This document shows, piece after piece, positions 38,201-45,872 of a stretch of 64,000 bases of DNA. The notes under the pieces are model-generated. The model saw only the letters and a list, made by a program, of their open reading frames with translations, was not told the DNA's origin and searched no databases. The position numbers and the translations under genes were made by a program. Position 1 is the first letter of the stretch. Each line of letters opens with the position of its first letter. Location: assembly GCF_002994635.1 (NCBI RefSeq), contig NZ_PVNL01000077.1:1-64000 (forward strand). The letters are read 5' to 3'. The stretch comes from Enhygromyxa salina (GTDB lineage Bacteria > Myxococcota_A > Polyangia > Nannocystales > Nannocystaceae).

Positions 38201-39292
38201 AATATCTATGCATGGGCGACGGCCCGGATGACCGCTATTTTCGTGGGCTCGGGCAATTCAACGCTGTCGAGCGTGGCCTATGCACGAATGGCGCTGCACC
38301 TGGCCGAGCGGGGCGAGTACGATCGCGCGCGTGGGTTTGGCGAGCTCGCGGTCGCGCTGTGTGAGCGCTACGATGATCCGTCGGCCGCCGGTCGAGCGTT
38401 GATCGTCTACCTCGGCCACGCCGCGTACTACAGCCACCCGCTCCGAGCGATCTTGCCCGAGTTCGCGGCCGCGTTTGGCAAGTGTGTCGAAGGCGGCGAT
38501 CTGCTCTACGCGGGCCACCACTTGCTGTTTCCGCAGCACTTTCGGCTGGTCGCGGGCGTGCCCCTGGCCGAGGTCCTGACCGAGATCCACGCGCACCTGC
38601 CGTTCCTTCAGCGCTCGGTCCCAAGCTTGCTCTCGGCCTTTTATGTGCCGCATATCGTGCTGGTCACGTGTACGCTGATGGACATCCCGCTCGCCCAGCT
38701 CGGGCTGAGTTTTGATCACGACTCGCACCTGGCGAGGTTTGGTCGCTCGACCTTCGCGCTGGGCTGGTACTACCCGGCGCTGACCAAGCTCGAGTATCTG
38801 CTTGGACACGCCCACGACCCAGACGAGCTGATCCGGCGGGTCGCCATGTTCGAGACCTTGCTGCCTGGGAACCTGCAGGTTCGAGAGATTCGCTATTACG
38901 CGGCGCTGAGCTTGCTCGAGTCCCAGCGGGCGCGCGCGCGACCGTTGATCGAAGCCTGGCGATCCGACCTCCAGCGTTGCGCGCAGCGGTGCCCGGACAA
39001 CTTTCGACACATGCACTTACTCGTCGAAGCCGAGCTCGTTCGCGTCAGCGGGGGTCCGCTCGAGCAGGCGATCGAGCTGTACGAGCAGGCGATCGAGCAC
39101 GCCCGCGAGCGCGCGGTCCTGGATCAGGAGGCGCTCGCGTGCTGGCGATTTGGGGAGTTTTGGCGAGGCCGTGGCAGCAAGCGCACCGCCAAGGCCTACC
39201 TTCGGGACGCCCGGGGGCTGTATGAACAATGGGGCGCGAGGCGGCTCGTACGTGAGCTCGACGCTCGCTACCCCGAGCTGAACGTGTGCTAG
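35216..39292 (+). CDS. Ser/Thr kinase fused to AAA ATPase and TPR region
   Basis: The product is 1358 residues from a GTG start. The kinase domain (~33-330) has G-loop GKLGEGSMGVVF, K63, HRDFKPAN (153-160), DFG (173-175) and MAPEQ. A ~45-residue acidic insertion after DFG (DQFDDDLDDEFAEELGDTFA) enlarges the activation loop. An AAA16-type ATPase follows with Walker A GLAGIGKS (399-406) and Walker B VVFTDDLQWAD (~523-533). The rest is a helical TPR-like region. This PknK-type layout is common in myxobacteria and senses ligands through the TPR/ATPase part. Catalytic residues are complete. The target is unknown. Confidence 0.95.
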   Translation: MSVSELDDALTNATLPSLGADVIEAPTPDQIGRFVVLGKLGEGSMGVVFLGRDAELERKIAIKLIRANAMASVGVRRLVREAQGLARLSHPNVIQVHEIGEHRGSMFVAMEYVEGCTLRDWIAPDQRSWRETLNILRQAGRGLEAAHVAGLVHRDFKPANVIVGNDGRARVLDFGLARDCSVIESVGLATLRSFDQFDDDLDDEFAEELGDTFADSGASLGSSLTRSGALVGTPAYMAPEQIWGSRGDPLSDQFSFCVAAYEALVGHRPFAGATLSELSDKIERGQTEPIPGHAGVPERVQQILVRGLSPDPSHRWPSMTALLDELDAVASIAEIQRYLARVRESGASELFEPTNRPRPANFRVCERLVGREHQLATLQAALERARCAGARSELVLVSGLAGIGKSSLVAGLAPAVEARAGLMISGGFDQRRATPLAGIVAALTDLVAQVERRGAAVQAKLRKRLLAATGRNGGLLTDLAPELARLLGPQAPVPDFPGPERLNRLHMVVERFMAALASPAHPLVVFTDDLQWADPASLALLEHLLASPGLGSVLVVGACRTNELGPEHPLRHAVERVRAAGASVSSVEVDALSTEDVERVLVSTLGGAPADVRELAALAHHKTEGNPFYLRQLLRTMYDEGLFQYDASARAWRWEMDRIVGCSAFGDVSEVLLRNLEVLPPVAYELTRIAACVGPRVDLLVLAAVADLDPVDVFSSLWPTFEQGLLVLGGDLLDNFALIESTAQTRSPVEVAVSFRHARIQQAAAGSLSESDRAQVHLKIGRVLRRRVDDDEPGGRAFEIADHLNTARALLDDVERLDLVELNIRCGRRALASAAYASAIDYLVVAAELLAPNAATTEHARWFQVEHARGRALSLDGRYAEAAACYEHVSAHARTVAERLLVNTAQVEHALLVADFERGYAACQRAFGLCGIALPEHDEDAAAMLSAESSALADALEQRPLSSLFELPELCDDDLRPMLGLLHGLGAISYFAGRRNIYAWATARMTAIFVGSGNSTLSSVAYARMALHLAERGEYDRARGFGELAVALCERYDDPSAAGRALIVYLGHAAYYSHPLRAILPEFAAAFGKCVEGGDLLYAGHHLLFPQHFRLVAGVPLAEVLTEIHAHLPFLQRSVPSLLSAFYVPHIVLVTCTLMDIPLAQLGLSFDHDSHLARFGRSTFALGWYYPALTKLEYLLGHAHDPDELIRRVAMFETLLPGNLQVREIRYYAALSLLESQRARARPLIEAWRSDLQRCAQRCPDNFRHMHLLVEAELVRVSGGPLEQAIELYEQAIEHARERAVLDQEALACWRFGEFWRGRGSKRTAKAYLRDARGLYEQWGARRLVRELDARYPELNVC

Positions 39293-39478
39293 CCAAGAGA
39301 ACGATCTGCAGTCCAATATGGTCAGCCGCGAGGCGGCCAACGTGCTACAGGCCTATTGTGACGGCCTCGCCGCGCCGTTTGGGCCGGTCGAGTGTATCCG
39401 GCAGTAGCGATCTCGACACGTCCATGGGGTCCAACGATCCGATTGACGGGTCTCGCGGGGCGTGACAGCCTGGCGATT

Positions 39479-41374
39479 ATGACCAGGCTTGGGCTTGCTT
39501 CCGTGGTGCTAATCGCGACGTGTGCGGGCGGGCTGAGTGGCTGCGGTCCAGAGGACATGCCGGACCCACTGCTGCAGCCGGGGCGTCACCTGTCGCCGCT
39601 CGTTCAGCTGCAACGGCTGCAGGGCGACGCGGATCACATGCACATCGCCCAGCTGAAGTACCGCGAGGCCGACAGCAAGCTGTTCTTCTGCAGCTACACG
39701 TTTGGGATGATCGACGCCTCCGATCCCCAGGACATGAGCTATGAGGTCCAGGGCCTCAAGCACGTCACGCCGAGCGGGTCCAATCGCGACCCGGGGTGCC
39801 TGCACCTCGCGTGGGACGAGGACGACCTCGACCTCGTCTACACCTCACACCGTGGAAACATCGACTTCGCGGTGTTCTTGAGCGGCTGGGATCTCACCGA
39901 TCCCGACGCTCCGGTTCAGCTCCCCGCGCTGCAGGAGCCGGGCGTCGCCTACGGTGGCATCGACGTAGAGAACGGGCTCATCTACGTCGCCCTGCAGACG
40001 GGCGGCCTGGGGATCTACGACTACGACGCTGGGACCGGCTGGACCAACATCTCGACCGCGTCCGGGCTCAACAACGCCTGGAACGTGCAGGTCATCGGCG
40101 ACATCGCCTACGTCGCCGACGGGACCGGTGGCCTCGCGACTGTCGATGTCAGCGATCCGCTGGCCCCGAGCTTCATCGCTCGGGTGGTGTTTGGGGGCAA
40201 CGCCGAGGATCTCGTCGTCGCCGATGGCGTCGCCTACGTCGCGGCCGGCAGCGGTGGTCTCGTGCTCGTGGATGTCAGCGATCCGGCGGCCCCAAGCGTG
40301 CTGTCGGACGTTCCGACGCCGGGCAGCGCAGTGGGGGTCGCCTACTCGGCTGGCCGTGCCTACGTCGCCGCTTGGAACGACACGCGGATCTATGACGTGT
40401 CGGACCCGGCCTCGCCCGCGTTCATCGCGGCGCTGCGGCTCACGATCGAGCAGGGCTACGAGACCTGCTCGGGCGATCCAGAAGTGTGCGTGCCCGACAC
40501 CCAGCGCCCGGATCCCACCGCGCGGACGCTGCATGTGGCCGCGTCTGGCGACGACATGTTCGTCGGCAACTGGTGGGTGCCCTACTCGTTCCGCGTCCAC
40601 GCCGATCGCTCGGCGCCCAGCATCGTGCTCCCCGAGGACGTGGCCCGCATCGACCTTGGACCGACCGAGGTCGGCGACACGAACACGCGCGAGCTCTCGG
40701 TCAAGAACGAGGGCAACGCCGCGCTGACGCTGTTTGACAACTGGGTCGACAACGAGGCCTTCGCGGTCTCGCCCGCCCAAGTTCGGATCGAGCCCGGCGA
40801 ATCGGCCGAGCTCACGCTCAGCTACACCGCCACGGTGACCACCAGCGAGACAGCGGTTTTGCAGCTGTGGTCCGACGATCCGCAGCAGCCAATTCGCAGC
40901 GCGTACCTCGTCGGCAACCAGCCCGGTCTCGGTGTCGGTCAGCCGCTCCCCGACACCGAGGTCACGCTGCTCGACGGCTCGACGTTGTCGACGGCGCCGC
41001 TGATCGGCAACGTCATGGTCTTGGCCTACTTCGCTACCTTCTGACCGGTTTGCAGTCTGGAGTTACCAGACATGCAGCAGCGTTTCTTCGAGAAGTACGA
41101 GTCGCAGGGCCTGGTGATGGTCGCCATCAATCCTGACCCAGACGACTACACGCAGATCCCCGAGGTTCAGGCGTTCTGCGAGACACTTGGCGTCACCTAC
41201 CCCGTGGGCGTGGAGGAGACGTCGACCTACGAGCTGTTCACCAGCAGCTTCGACGGCACCAACCCTTATCCGGTCGACGTCATCGTCGACAAGCAAGGCA
41301 TCATCCGCTACGTCGCCCGGGAGTATGATCCGGCTGCGATGGATGCGATGATCATCAAGCTGCTCGCGGAGTAG
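39479..41374 (+). CDS. Putative selenoprotein: propeller lipoprotein with UxxC thioredoxin-like domain
   Basis: Seen: ATG 39479 starts a signal peptide with lipobox LSGC (Cys22). LVIVD-type beta-propeller repeats follow (YVADGTGGLATVDVSDP, YVAAGSGGLVLVDVSDP), then a DUF1573/HYDIN-like beta domain (~400-490). A thioredoxin-like domain begins GNVMVLAYFATF. An in-frame TGA at 41042-41044 is codon 522. The same frame continues PVCSLELPD and 107 more residues of thioredoxin fold (VMVAINPDPDDY, YPVDVIVDKQGIIRYV) to 41374. Known: TlpA-like redoxins carry CxxC exactly after W/F-A-T-F. Inferred: TGA encodes selenocysteine, giving U-P-V-C. A SECIS-like hairpin follows at once. The alternative is a nonsense mutation of a Cys codon in a decaying gene. 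631 residues in all if read through. Confidence 0.82.
41042..41076 (+). promoter_or_regulatory. Sec-UGA codon and bacterial-type SECIS hairpin
   Basis: After TGA (41042-41044) the stem GTCTGG (41055-41060) pairs perfectly with CCAGAC (41066-41071) around the loop AGTTA. Below it TGCA (41051-41054) pairs with TGCA (41073-41076), leaving one bulged A (41072). There are 16 nt between the TGA and the loop, and G is the second loop base. Both fit the published description of bacterial SECIS elements (UGA to loop ~16-37 nt, G in the first two loop positions). All stem bases are inside codons. Confidence 0.75.
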
Positions 41375-41392
41375 CATCGGACTCGGAGGATC

Positions 41393-42211
41393 ATGCGACG
41401 CCAGGCGACCCTTGCACGGCTCACGACGACGGCGATCACCCTGACCATCATGATCGCGCCGCAGGTCGGCTGTGGAGACGATGTGTCCGAAGGCGGGAGC
41501 GAAGACACGATCGCGGGGCCCGGCCTGCGCGGCCGCCTGATCGACGCGGCCGAGCAACCCATGCCCAACGTCCAAGTCCTCGCCTGCCAGGCGACCAGCT
41601 GTGCGTACGGTCAGAGCGGGCCAGACGGCTACTTCGAATTCGAGATCGAACCACCGGCACAGGTGGCCCTGAAGACCCACACGGATCTGGGCCAGAGCCC
41701 TCGCATGGCCGCGGCGCTCGAGCCTGTCGACATCGTCGACCAGGCGCTCGTGGACATTGGCACCGTGTATGTCCCCGAGCTCCCCGAGGGGGCGATCATC
41801 GAATTTGCGGGCAGCGCTCCGCAGACGCTGGCGGCCGGCGACGGGCTCGAGCTGACACTGCGCCGCGACGACATCACGCCGCCGATCGGCGAGTTTCTCT
41901 ACGATGTCGCGGCGCGCCGGTTGCCTCCTCAGCACGTCCCGTCCTATCCCGAATTGGACGCTGAATGGGACGCGGAGACGCTGGTGGCGGTCTATGCCAT
42001 GCATCCCTTCGCTGCGACCAGCGCGTCTCCGATCGAGCTGCGCGCCCCGGTCGACCTGCCCAACGGGACCGCGGTCAGCTTTCGCACGATCAGCTCGCTC
42101 GACGGGAGCTTCTCGGACTCGGTCCCGGGTCACGTGCTGGATGGCTACGCTACGACCGACCCCGGCGCCGGGATCACGCGGCTCACCTATCTGGTCATCT
42201 GCGCGTTGTAG
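41393..42211 (+). CDS. Lipoprotein with carboxypeptidase-regulatory-like domain
   Basis: A clear Shine-Dalgarno GGAGG (41385-41389) precedes the ATG at 41393. The signal peptide ends IAPQVGC (Cys27). Residues ~42-100 (GRLIDAAEQPMPNVQVLACQ ..., DGYFEFEIEP) look like a carboxypeptidase-regulatory beta-sandwich. The remaining ~170 residues are unassigned and predicted beta-rich. It starts 18 nt after the selenoprotein gene, so the two are probably one operon and may be displayed together on the membrane. Confidence 0.85.
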   Translation: MRRQATLARLTTTAITLTIMIAPQVGCGDDVSEGGSEDTIAGPGLRGRLIDAAEQPMPNVQVLACQATSCAYGQSGPDGYFEFEIEPPAQVALKTHTDLGQSPRMAAALEPVDIVDQALVDIGTVYVPELPEGAIIEFAGSAPQTLAAGDGLELTLRRDDITPPIGEFLYDVAARRLPPQHVPSYPELDAEWDAETLVAVYAMHPFAATSASPIELRAPVDLPNGTAVSFRTISSLDGSFSDSVPGHVLDGYATTDPGAGITRLTYLVICAL

Positions 42212-42221
42212 CGCGCGCTCG

Positions 42222-43901
42222 CTAAAGTACGAACGCGAGCACGGCCACGACCGCGAAAACAGCCAGCGCGACGCCAGCACCGATCATCCAACGCCGCCGT
42301 CGCAGCTGCTGCAGCGTGCGACGCAGCTGCGCCGCCAGCTCGAGGGCGGCGGCCCGACCGTGTGCGTCACCCACTCGCTCGGTCGAGGGCAACACCTGCC
42401 GCTCTAGCACCGAGAGCGCCTCGGCGGTTCGGCCGGTCGCCGCCAGCGCGCGCGCGATCTCGAGGTGCGCCACCACCTGGCTGCGAAGATCGCCGAGCTC
42501 GACGTGGATCGGCAGGATCTGCTCGCGCCACAGCGTCAGCGCGTCCTGTGATCGCCCCGCGTCGGTCAAATCATTGGCCTCGAGGCTCAGCGTCGCGGCC
42601 CGGGCGTTGGGCGTGCTCCCCGGTCGCGCGGCCAGCTTGCGGACCCGCGTGGCCTCGCGACGATCTCCCTGGTCCTCGATCACGTCGGCGAGCTGCGCCA
42701 TCGCGGACTGGTGGGCGACCGCATCGTCGATGCCCTCGAGGGCCGGGAGCACGCGCTGGTTGATGAGCTTGCGCGCGCTCTCGAGCTGCCCCTGGCGCGC
42801 CAAGCTACCGGCGATCTTCTCGAGCGCGACGGCCTCGCCGCGCGGGTCCTCGAGCTGACCATACAGCGGCAGCTGCTGCTCCTCGCGCACGGCGATCGCC
42901 TGATCGAGCTCGCCACGCAGCTCGTGAATGGTGGCGATCTTGTCCCAGACCTGGGCCGTGGCAGCGCGGTCGCGGGCCCGCTCGAACGCGGGCAGACAGC
43001 GCTCACGCAGCAGCTCGAGCGCGGCGTCGAAGTCGAGCCGTTGGATCGCAATGTCGGCCCGCAGCATGTCGGCCAGCGCGATCTGCTGGGGAGAGTCGCC
43101 GAGCCGCGCGGCGTGATCGACGTCTTGGATGGCGCCGTCGAGATCACCCACGAACATGCGCAGCTGCGCGAGCCGGCGATGCTGGCGGGCGGCCTCGCGC
43201 GGCTGCTCGGCCTCGATCGCGGCCGCGACCGCCCGCTCGAGCCAGGTCACGGCTTGCGTTGGTCGGCCGAGTCGAATGTTGATCGCGCTGGCGCTCTCGG
43301 CCAGCTCGGACCGGCTGATCGCGGTCGTCGCGTTCGCATGGATCTCGGCCAGCGTGACCAGCTGCCGCTCCAAGGCCGGGGCCTCGCGCTCGTCGGCCAG
43401 CTCCATCCATTCGGGCAGGCTCGCGGCGGGTCGCGGCGCGAAGCTCTGGGTCCGGGTGGCCTCGAACTCCGCGGTCGTGAGCATGACCTGGCACAGATCC
43501 CACGCGACCTCGCTGAGGCTTGGATACGCGGACTTGGCCACCCAGAACACGACCCGCGCGTCGAGCAGCTCCGGCAGCTCGTCGCGGCGCTGGTTGAGGT
43601 TGGCGACCGCCGGAGCGTTGCGGGTGCGCCCAAAGCTGTCGGTCACCAGCCGGTCGAGGCCGACCACGAACACCACGTCGGCGTTGGCCGCTGCGTCCAT
43701 GATCGGTTGAACGAGATCGCTGCGCTCGTCCTCATGCTGAAACTCGACCGTCGCAATCCGCTTGTCGACCAGCTTGGTCAAGGCTGCGCGGTGCTGCTCG
43801 GCCAGCACCATGTCGGCACATATGGCGATCGCCAGCCCAAACCGCGGTCCCGGCCGGGTCGAGAACCGACGCAGTCGGTCGAGCTCCTGCTCATCGTGCA
43901 T
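42222..43901 (-). CDS. TPR protein with STAND-associated N-domain and C-terminal TM
   Basis: The 559-residue product has an N-terminal ~150-residue alpha/beta domain containing DVVFVVGLDRLV, then LNQRRDELPELLDARVVFWV and a Trp-containing helix. That LNxxRdxL...vvfWv pattern is seen in the N-terminal regions of many bacterial STAND/TPR proteins. Residues ~190-530 are repeats of TPR type (LGRPTQAVTWLERAV, GDLDGAIQDVDHAARL, GELDQAIAVREEQQLP). A basic stretch QQLRRRRW precedes one C-terminal TM helix (~541-559). It follows the P-loop ATPase gene by 3 nt. Likely a membrane-tethered partner or effector of that ATPase. Confidence 0.85.
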   Translation of the reverse strand: MHDEQELDRLRRFSTRPGPRFGLAIAICADMVLAEQHRAALTKLVDKRIATVEFQHEDERSDLVQPIMDAAANADVVFVVGLDRLVTDSFGRTRNAPAVANLNQRRDELPELLDARVVFWVAKSAYPSLSEVAWDLCQVMLTTAEFEATRTQSFAPRPAASLPEWMELADEREAPALERQLVTLAEIHANATTAISRSELAESASAINIRLGRPTQAVTWLERAVAAAIEAEQPREAARQHRRLAQLRMFVGDLDGAIQDVDHAARLGDSPQQIALADMLRADIAIQRLDFDAALELLRERCLPAFERARDRAATAQVWDKIATIHELRGELDQAIAVREEQQLPLYGQLEDPRGEAVALEKIAGSLARQGQLESARKLINQRVLPALEGIDDAVAHQSAMAQLADVIEDQGDRREATRVRKLAARPGSTPNARAATLSLEANDLTDAGRSQDALTLWREQILPIHVELGDLRSQVVAHLEIARALAATGRTAEALSVLERQVLPSTERVGDAHGRAAALELAAQLRRTLQQLRRRRWMIGAGVALAVFAVVAVLAFVL

Positions 43902-43904
43902 GGC

Positions 43905-45242
43905 TCACGCCTGGTCGGCTTCGCGCAGGGCCTGGCGAAACAATTCATCTGCGCGGACGCCCGGGTGCATGTCCCACCACTCGGTGCCATCGTACGGCAG
44001 CACGCATGAATTCTTGAGCATGCGGCGGTCTTGATCGGTGTCCAAAATGCGATTGGTCCGATGAATAGCGACCGCCCGCGCAAAGTCCTCCGGGCGCAGC
44101 GAGGACGTGCGGCGACCGCCCAGCCAGCGACCCGCCTTCTCGATGTCGACCACGGTCACGGGCTCGGGCTCGACGTTCTCGACCGCCCGCCTGGCGATCA
44201 TGAGCATGTCGCGAATGTGGCCACCCGACCAGTGCGCGAGCGCGTGAATGCACGCGGGCACGTCGGTGAACACCGCGTCGAGCAGCAGCCGCTTCGACAG
44301 CAGGATCTCGACAGCCTTCGCGGCCTCGGGGCGGACGAGCTCGGCCGGGTCACCGGGGTGGCGCACGGGCAGCACGGGCACGTTGATGCACTCGAACGCG
44401 CGGCTCGCCGGGGTGCTGAGCGGGGAGTACTCGCAGGCCGGATTGAAGAACAGCAGCGCGTTGGTCCGCAGCCGGCGAAACTCGTCCGAGCGGGCCAGCA
44501 GCGCGCGGTCGACCAGCTCGAGCTTGGTCTTCTCGAGGTTGTCGAACACCACGCACAGCTTGGCCTTGCGCGGCGCGAGCCCCTCGTGGACGGCGTCGAG
44601 CAGCAAGTTGATGCGGCGGACCAGGTCGATCGGATCGCGCTGGGTACGGCGACGGATCTCGCGGCGGTACTCGTTGTCAGACTTGAGCGCGGCCGTCAGC
44701 TTGGCTGCGAACGCAGCGAGGAACGGGAGCGAGGTGTTGGCCTCGGCCGAGACCTCGAGGCTGCCAATGATCTGGTCGCGGTGGGTCTCGAACAGGACCT
44801 CGTCGGCGAACCACTGGCGCACGGTCTCGAGCCGCTCGTGGTCAATGTCGACGTCGAGCGCCGCGAGGTGGCGAATGATCGACTCGGCGACCACGAGCAT
44901 GAGATCCGAGAACACATAGTCGCTCTGATCGAAGGCCTCGAGCGAGTTGATGTAGATCGGCGCGATCCCGTCCCGGGACAGCTCGGCCAGCGCGTTGCGG
45001 GCCAGCGTTGTCTTGCCGACGCCCGCGTGGCCCATGAGCCCGACATGCACGAAGTCCGGACGGCCCGGGCCCGCGCTGAGCTGCTTCTTGAGCCTGTGCG
45101 CGACGCCGTAGTGCTCACGCGGGACGATGGTCTCGAGGTTGGCAAACCATGGATCACCCGGCTGCACGACGGCGTAGGGATCGAGGGTCCAGTATGCCTC
45201 CGACGCGTTCCTCGCCTGAATGTGCTCGCCCACCCACGCCAC
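43905..45242 (-). CDS. P-loop STAND/AAA-like ATPase
   Basis: The product is ~445 residues. Walker A is GHAGVGKT (71-78) and Walker B VVFDNLE (231-237), followed by a sensor-like FFNPACEY and a winged-helix-like end (~380-440). There is no TM and no own repeat domain, so sensing probably resides in the TPR partner encoded 3 nt downstream. The GTG at 45242 is the longest start. A TAGAGT box just upstream would favour the GTG at 45233 (codon 4) as a leaderless start. It resembles the ATPase core of NLR-like systems split into two proteins. Confidence 0.87.
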   Translation of the reverse strand: MAWVGEHIQARNASEAYWTLDPYAVVQPGDPWFANLETIVPREHYGVAHRLKKQLSAGPGRPDFVHVGLMGHAGVGKTTLARNALAELSRDGIAPIYINSLEAFDQSDYVFSDLMLVVAESIIRHLAALDVDIDHERLETVRQWFADEVLFETHRDQIIGSLEVSAEANTSLPFLAAFAAKLTAALKSDNEYRREIRRRTQRDPIDLVRRINLLLDAVHEGLAPRKAKLCVVFDNLEKTKLELVDRALLARSDEFRRLRTNALLFFNPACEYSPLSTPASRAFECINVPVLPVRHPGDPAELVRPEAAKAVEILLSKRLLLDAVFTDVPACIHALAHWSGGHIRDMLMIARRAVENVEPEPVTVVDIEKAGRWLGGRRTSSLRPEDFARAVAIHRTNRILDTDQDRRMLKNSCVLPYDGTEWWDMHPGVRADELFRQALREADQA

Positions 45243-45249
45243 TCTACAG

Positions 45250-45498
45250 GGGTCGCGCGCCAGCGCCTAGAGCGGAGGCGAGTCCATCGAGCGGCCGCTG
45301 AGCGGCGAACTGCGACGGCTGGCCACAAGATCGCGGGGTCCGGGCGAACGCGAGCCTGAGCGGCGTGAGGGGGTCCCGAGTCGCTGTCTGTGGCGAAGTC
45401 GCCGCCACGGCGGACCCGGCCCGGCAGTCGAGCTCGGAGGCGCCGGGCAACGTGCGGCGGTCACCAAGCCCCCATGTGAGTGCCAGTCGACGTCGCAC
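45250..45498 (-). pseudogene. Decayed duplicate of the 47058-47753 lipoprotein
   Basis: The DNA aligns with both ends of the lipoprotein gene at 47058-47753. The 5' end VRRRLALT mirrors VRRRLSLA of the intact gene, with the GTG equivalent at 45498. The 3' part, around CTGGCCACAAGATCGCGG and further, mirrors the GQPLLFGT/PGPAICG region. The Asp/Gly linker and the middle are deleted, and a frameshift destroys the lipobox. Nothing suggests it is still expressed. Confidence 0.75.
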
Positions 45499-45834
45499 GC
45501 TCAGTCGGGCGTAGGTGGCGCAAGCCGAGCAGAGTTCTGGGCCGCGCTCCGGGTGGCGGCGGTCGAGAGGTTGGCCCAGCTGACCCTCGAGGATTCCCCC
45601 TGCGTTGGGGTCGGTCGCCGGGGATCCACCGCATTTTCGGCCGTCCCGAAACCATGGCTTTCGTAGTCGAGGGTGCCGCGGGCCTCGCCAATGCACTGAT
45701 GTAATGTGCCCACGTTGATGTGAACGTTCTTTTTGGTCGAGGCCTCAGTAATCCGTACATGCATCCTGGTGTTGCAAAAAACAACAGCTGAGTTGTTGCA
45801 GATCGCAGCTATCTTCGGCGAGGAGGCAAGCCGC
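45499..45834 (+). other. Intergenic region without a convincing gene
   Basis: The first ~45 bp continue the similarity to the upstream flank of the 47753 gene (AGCCGAGCAGAGTTCTG against GTCGCGAGCAGAGTTTTG). Beyond ~45560 I see no supported gene. A minus frame across 45501-45896 has a plausible stretch (VHINVGTLHQCIGEARG) but no start context and runs through the promoter of the next gene. Base composition falls towards AT from ~45650. Confidence 0.5.
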
Positions 45835-45864
45835 TTGACGCCAGACCCGGCCTGTGCGGATACT
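45835..45864 (+). promoter_or_regulatory. Sigma-70-type promoter TTGACG-N18-GATACT
   Basis: TTGACG (45835-45840) and GATACT (45859-45864) are 18 bp apart. The -10 ends 8 nt before the ATG at 45873, so the transcript would start at or just before the ATG. It is the best consensus promoter in the window. Confidence 0.65.
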
Positions 45865-45872
45865 CGTCGTCC

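Noticed and set aside
39318..39407. 29-codon frame between the kinase and the selenoprotein gene
   Set aside because: No Shine-Dalgarno, promoter or homologous feature visible; likely chance.
41072..41374. Separate 100-residue gene starting at ATG 41072
   Set aside because: It is in the same frame as the upstream gene, begins in the middle of a thioredoxin fold, and lacks the catalytic residues and a Shine-Dalgarno. It is the part after the Sec codon.
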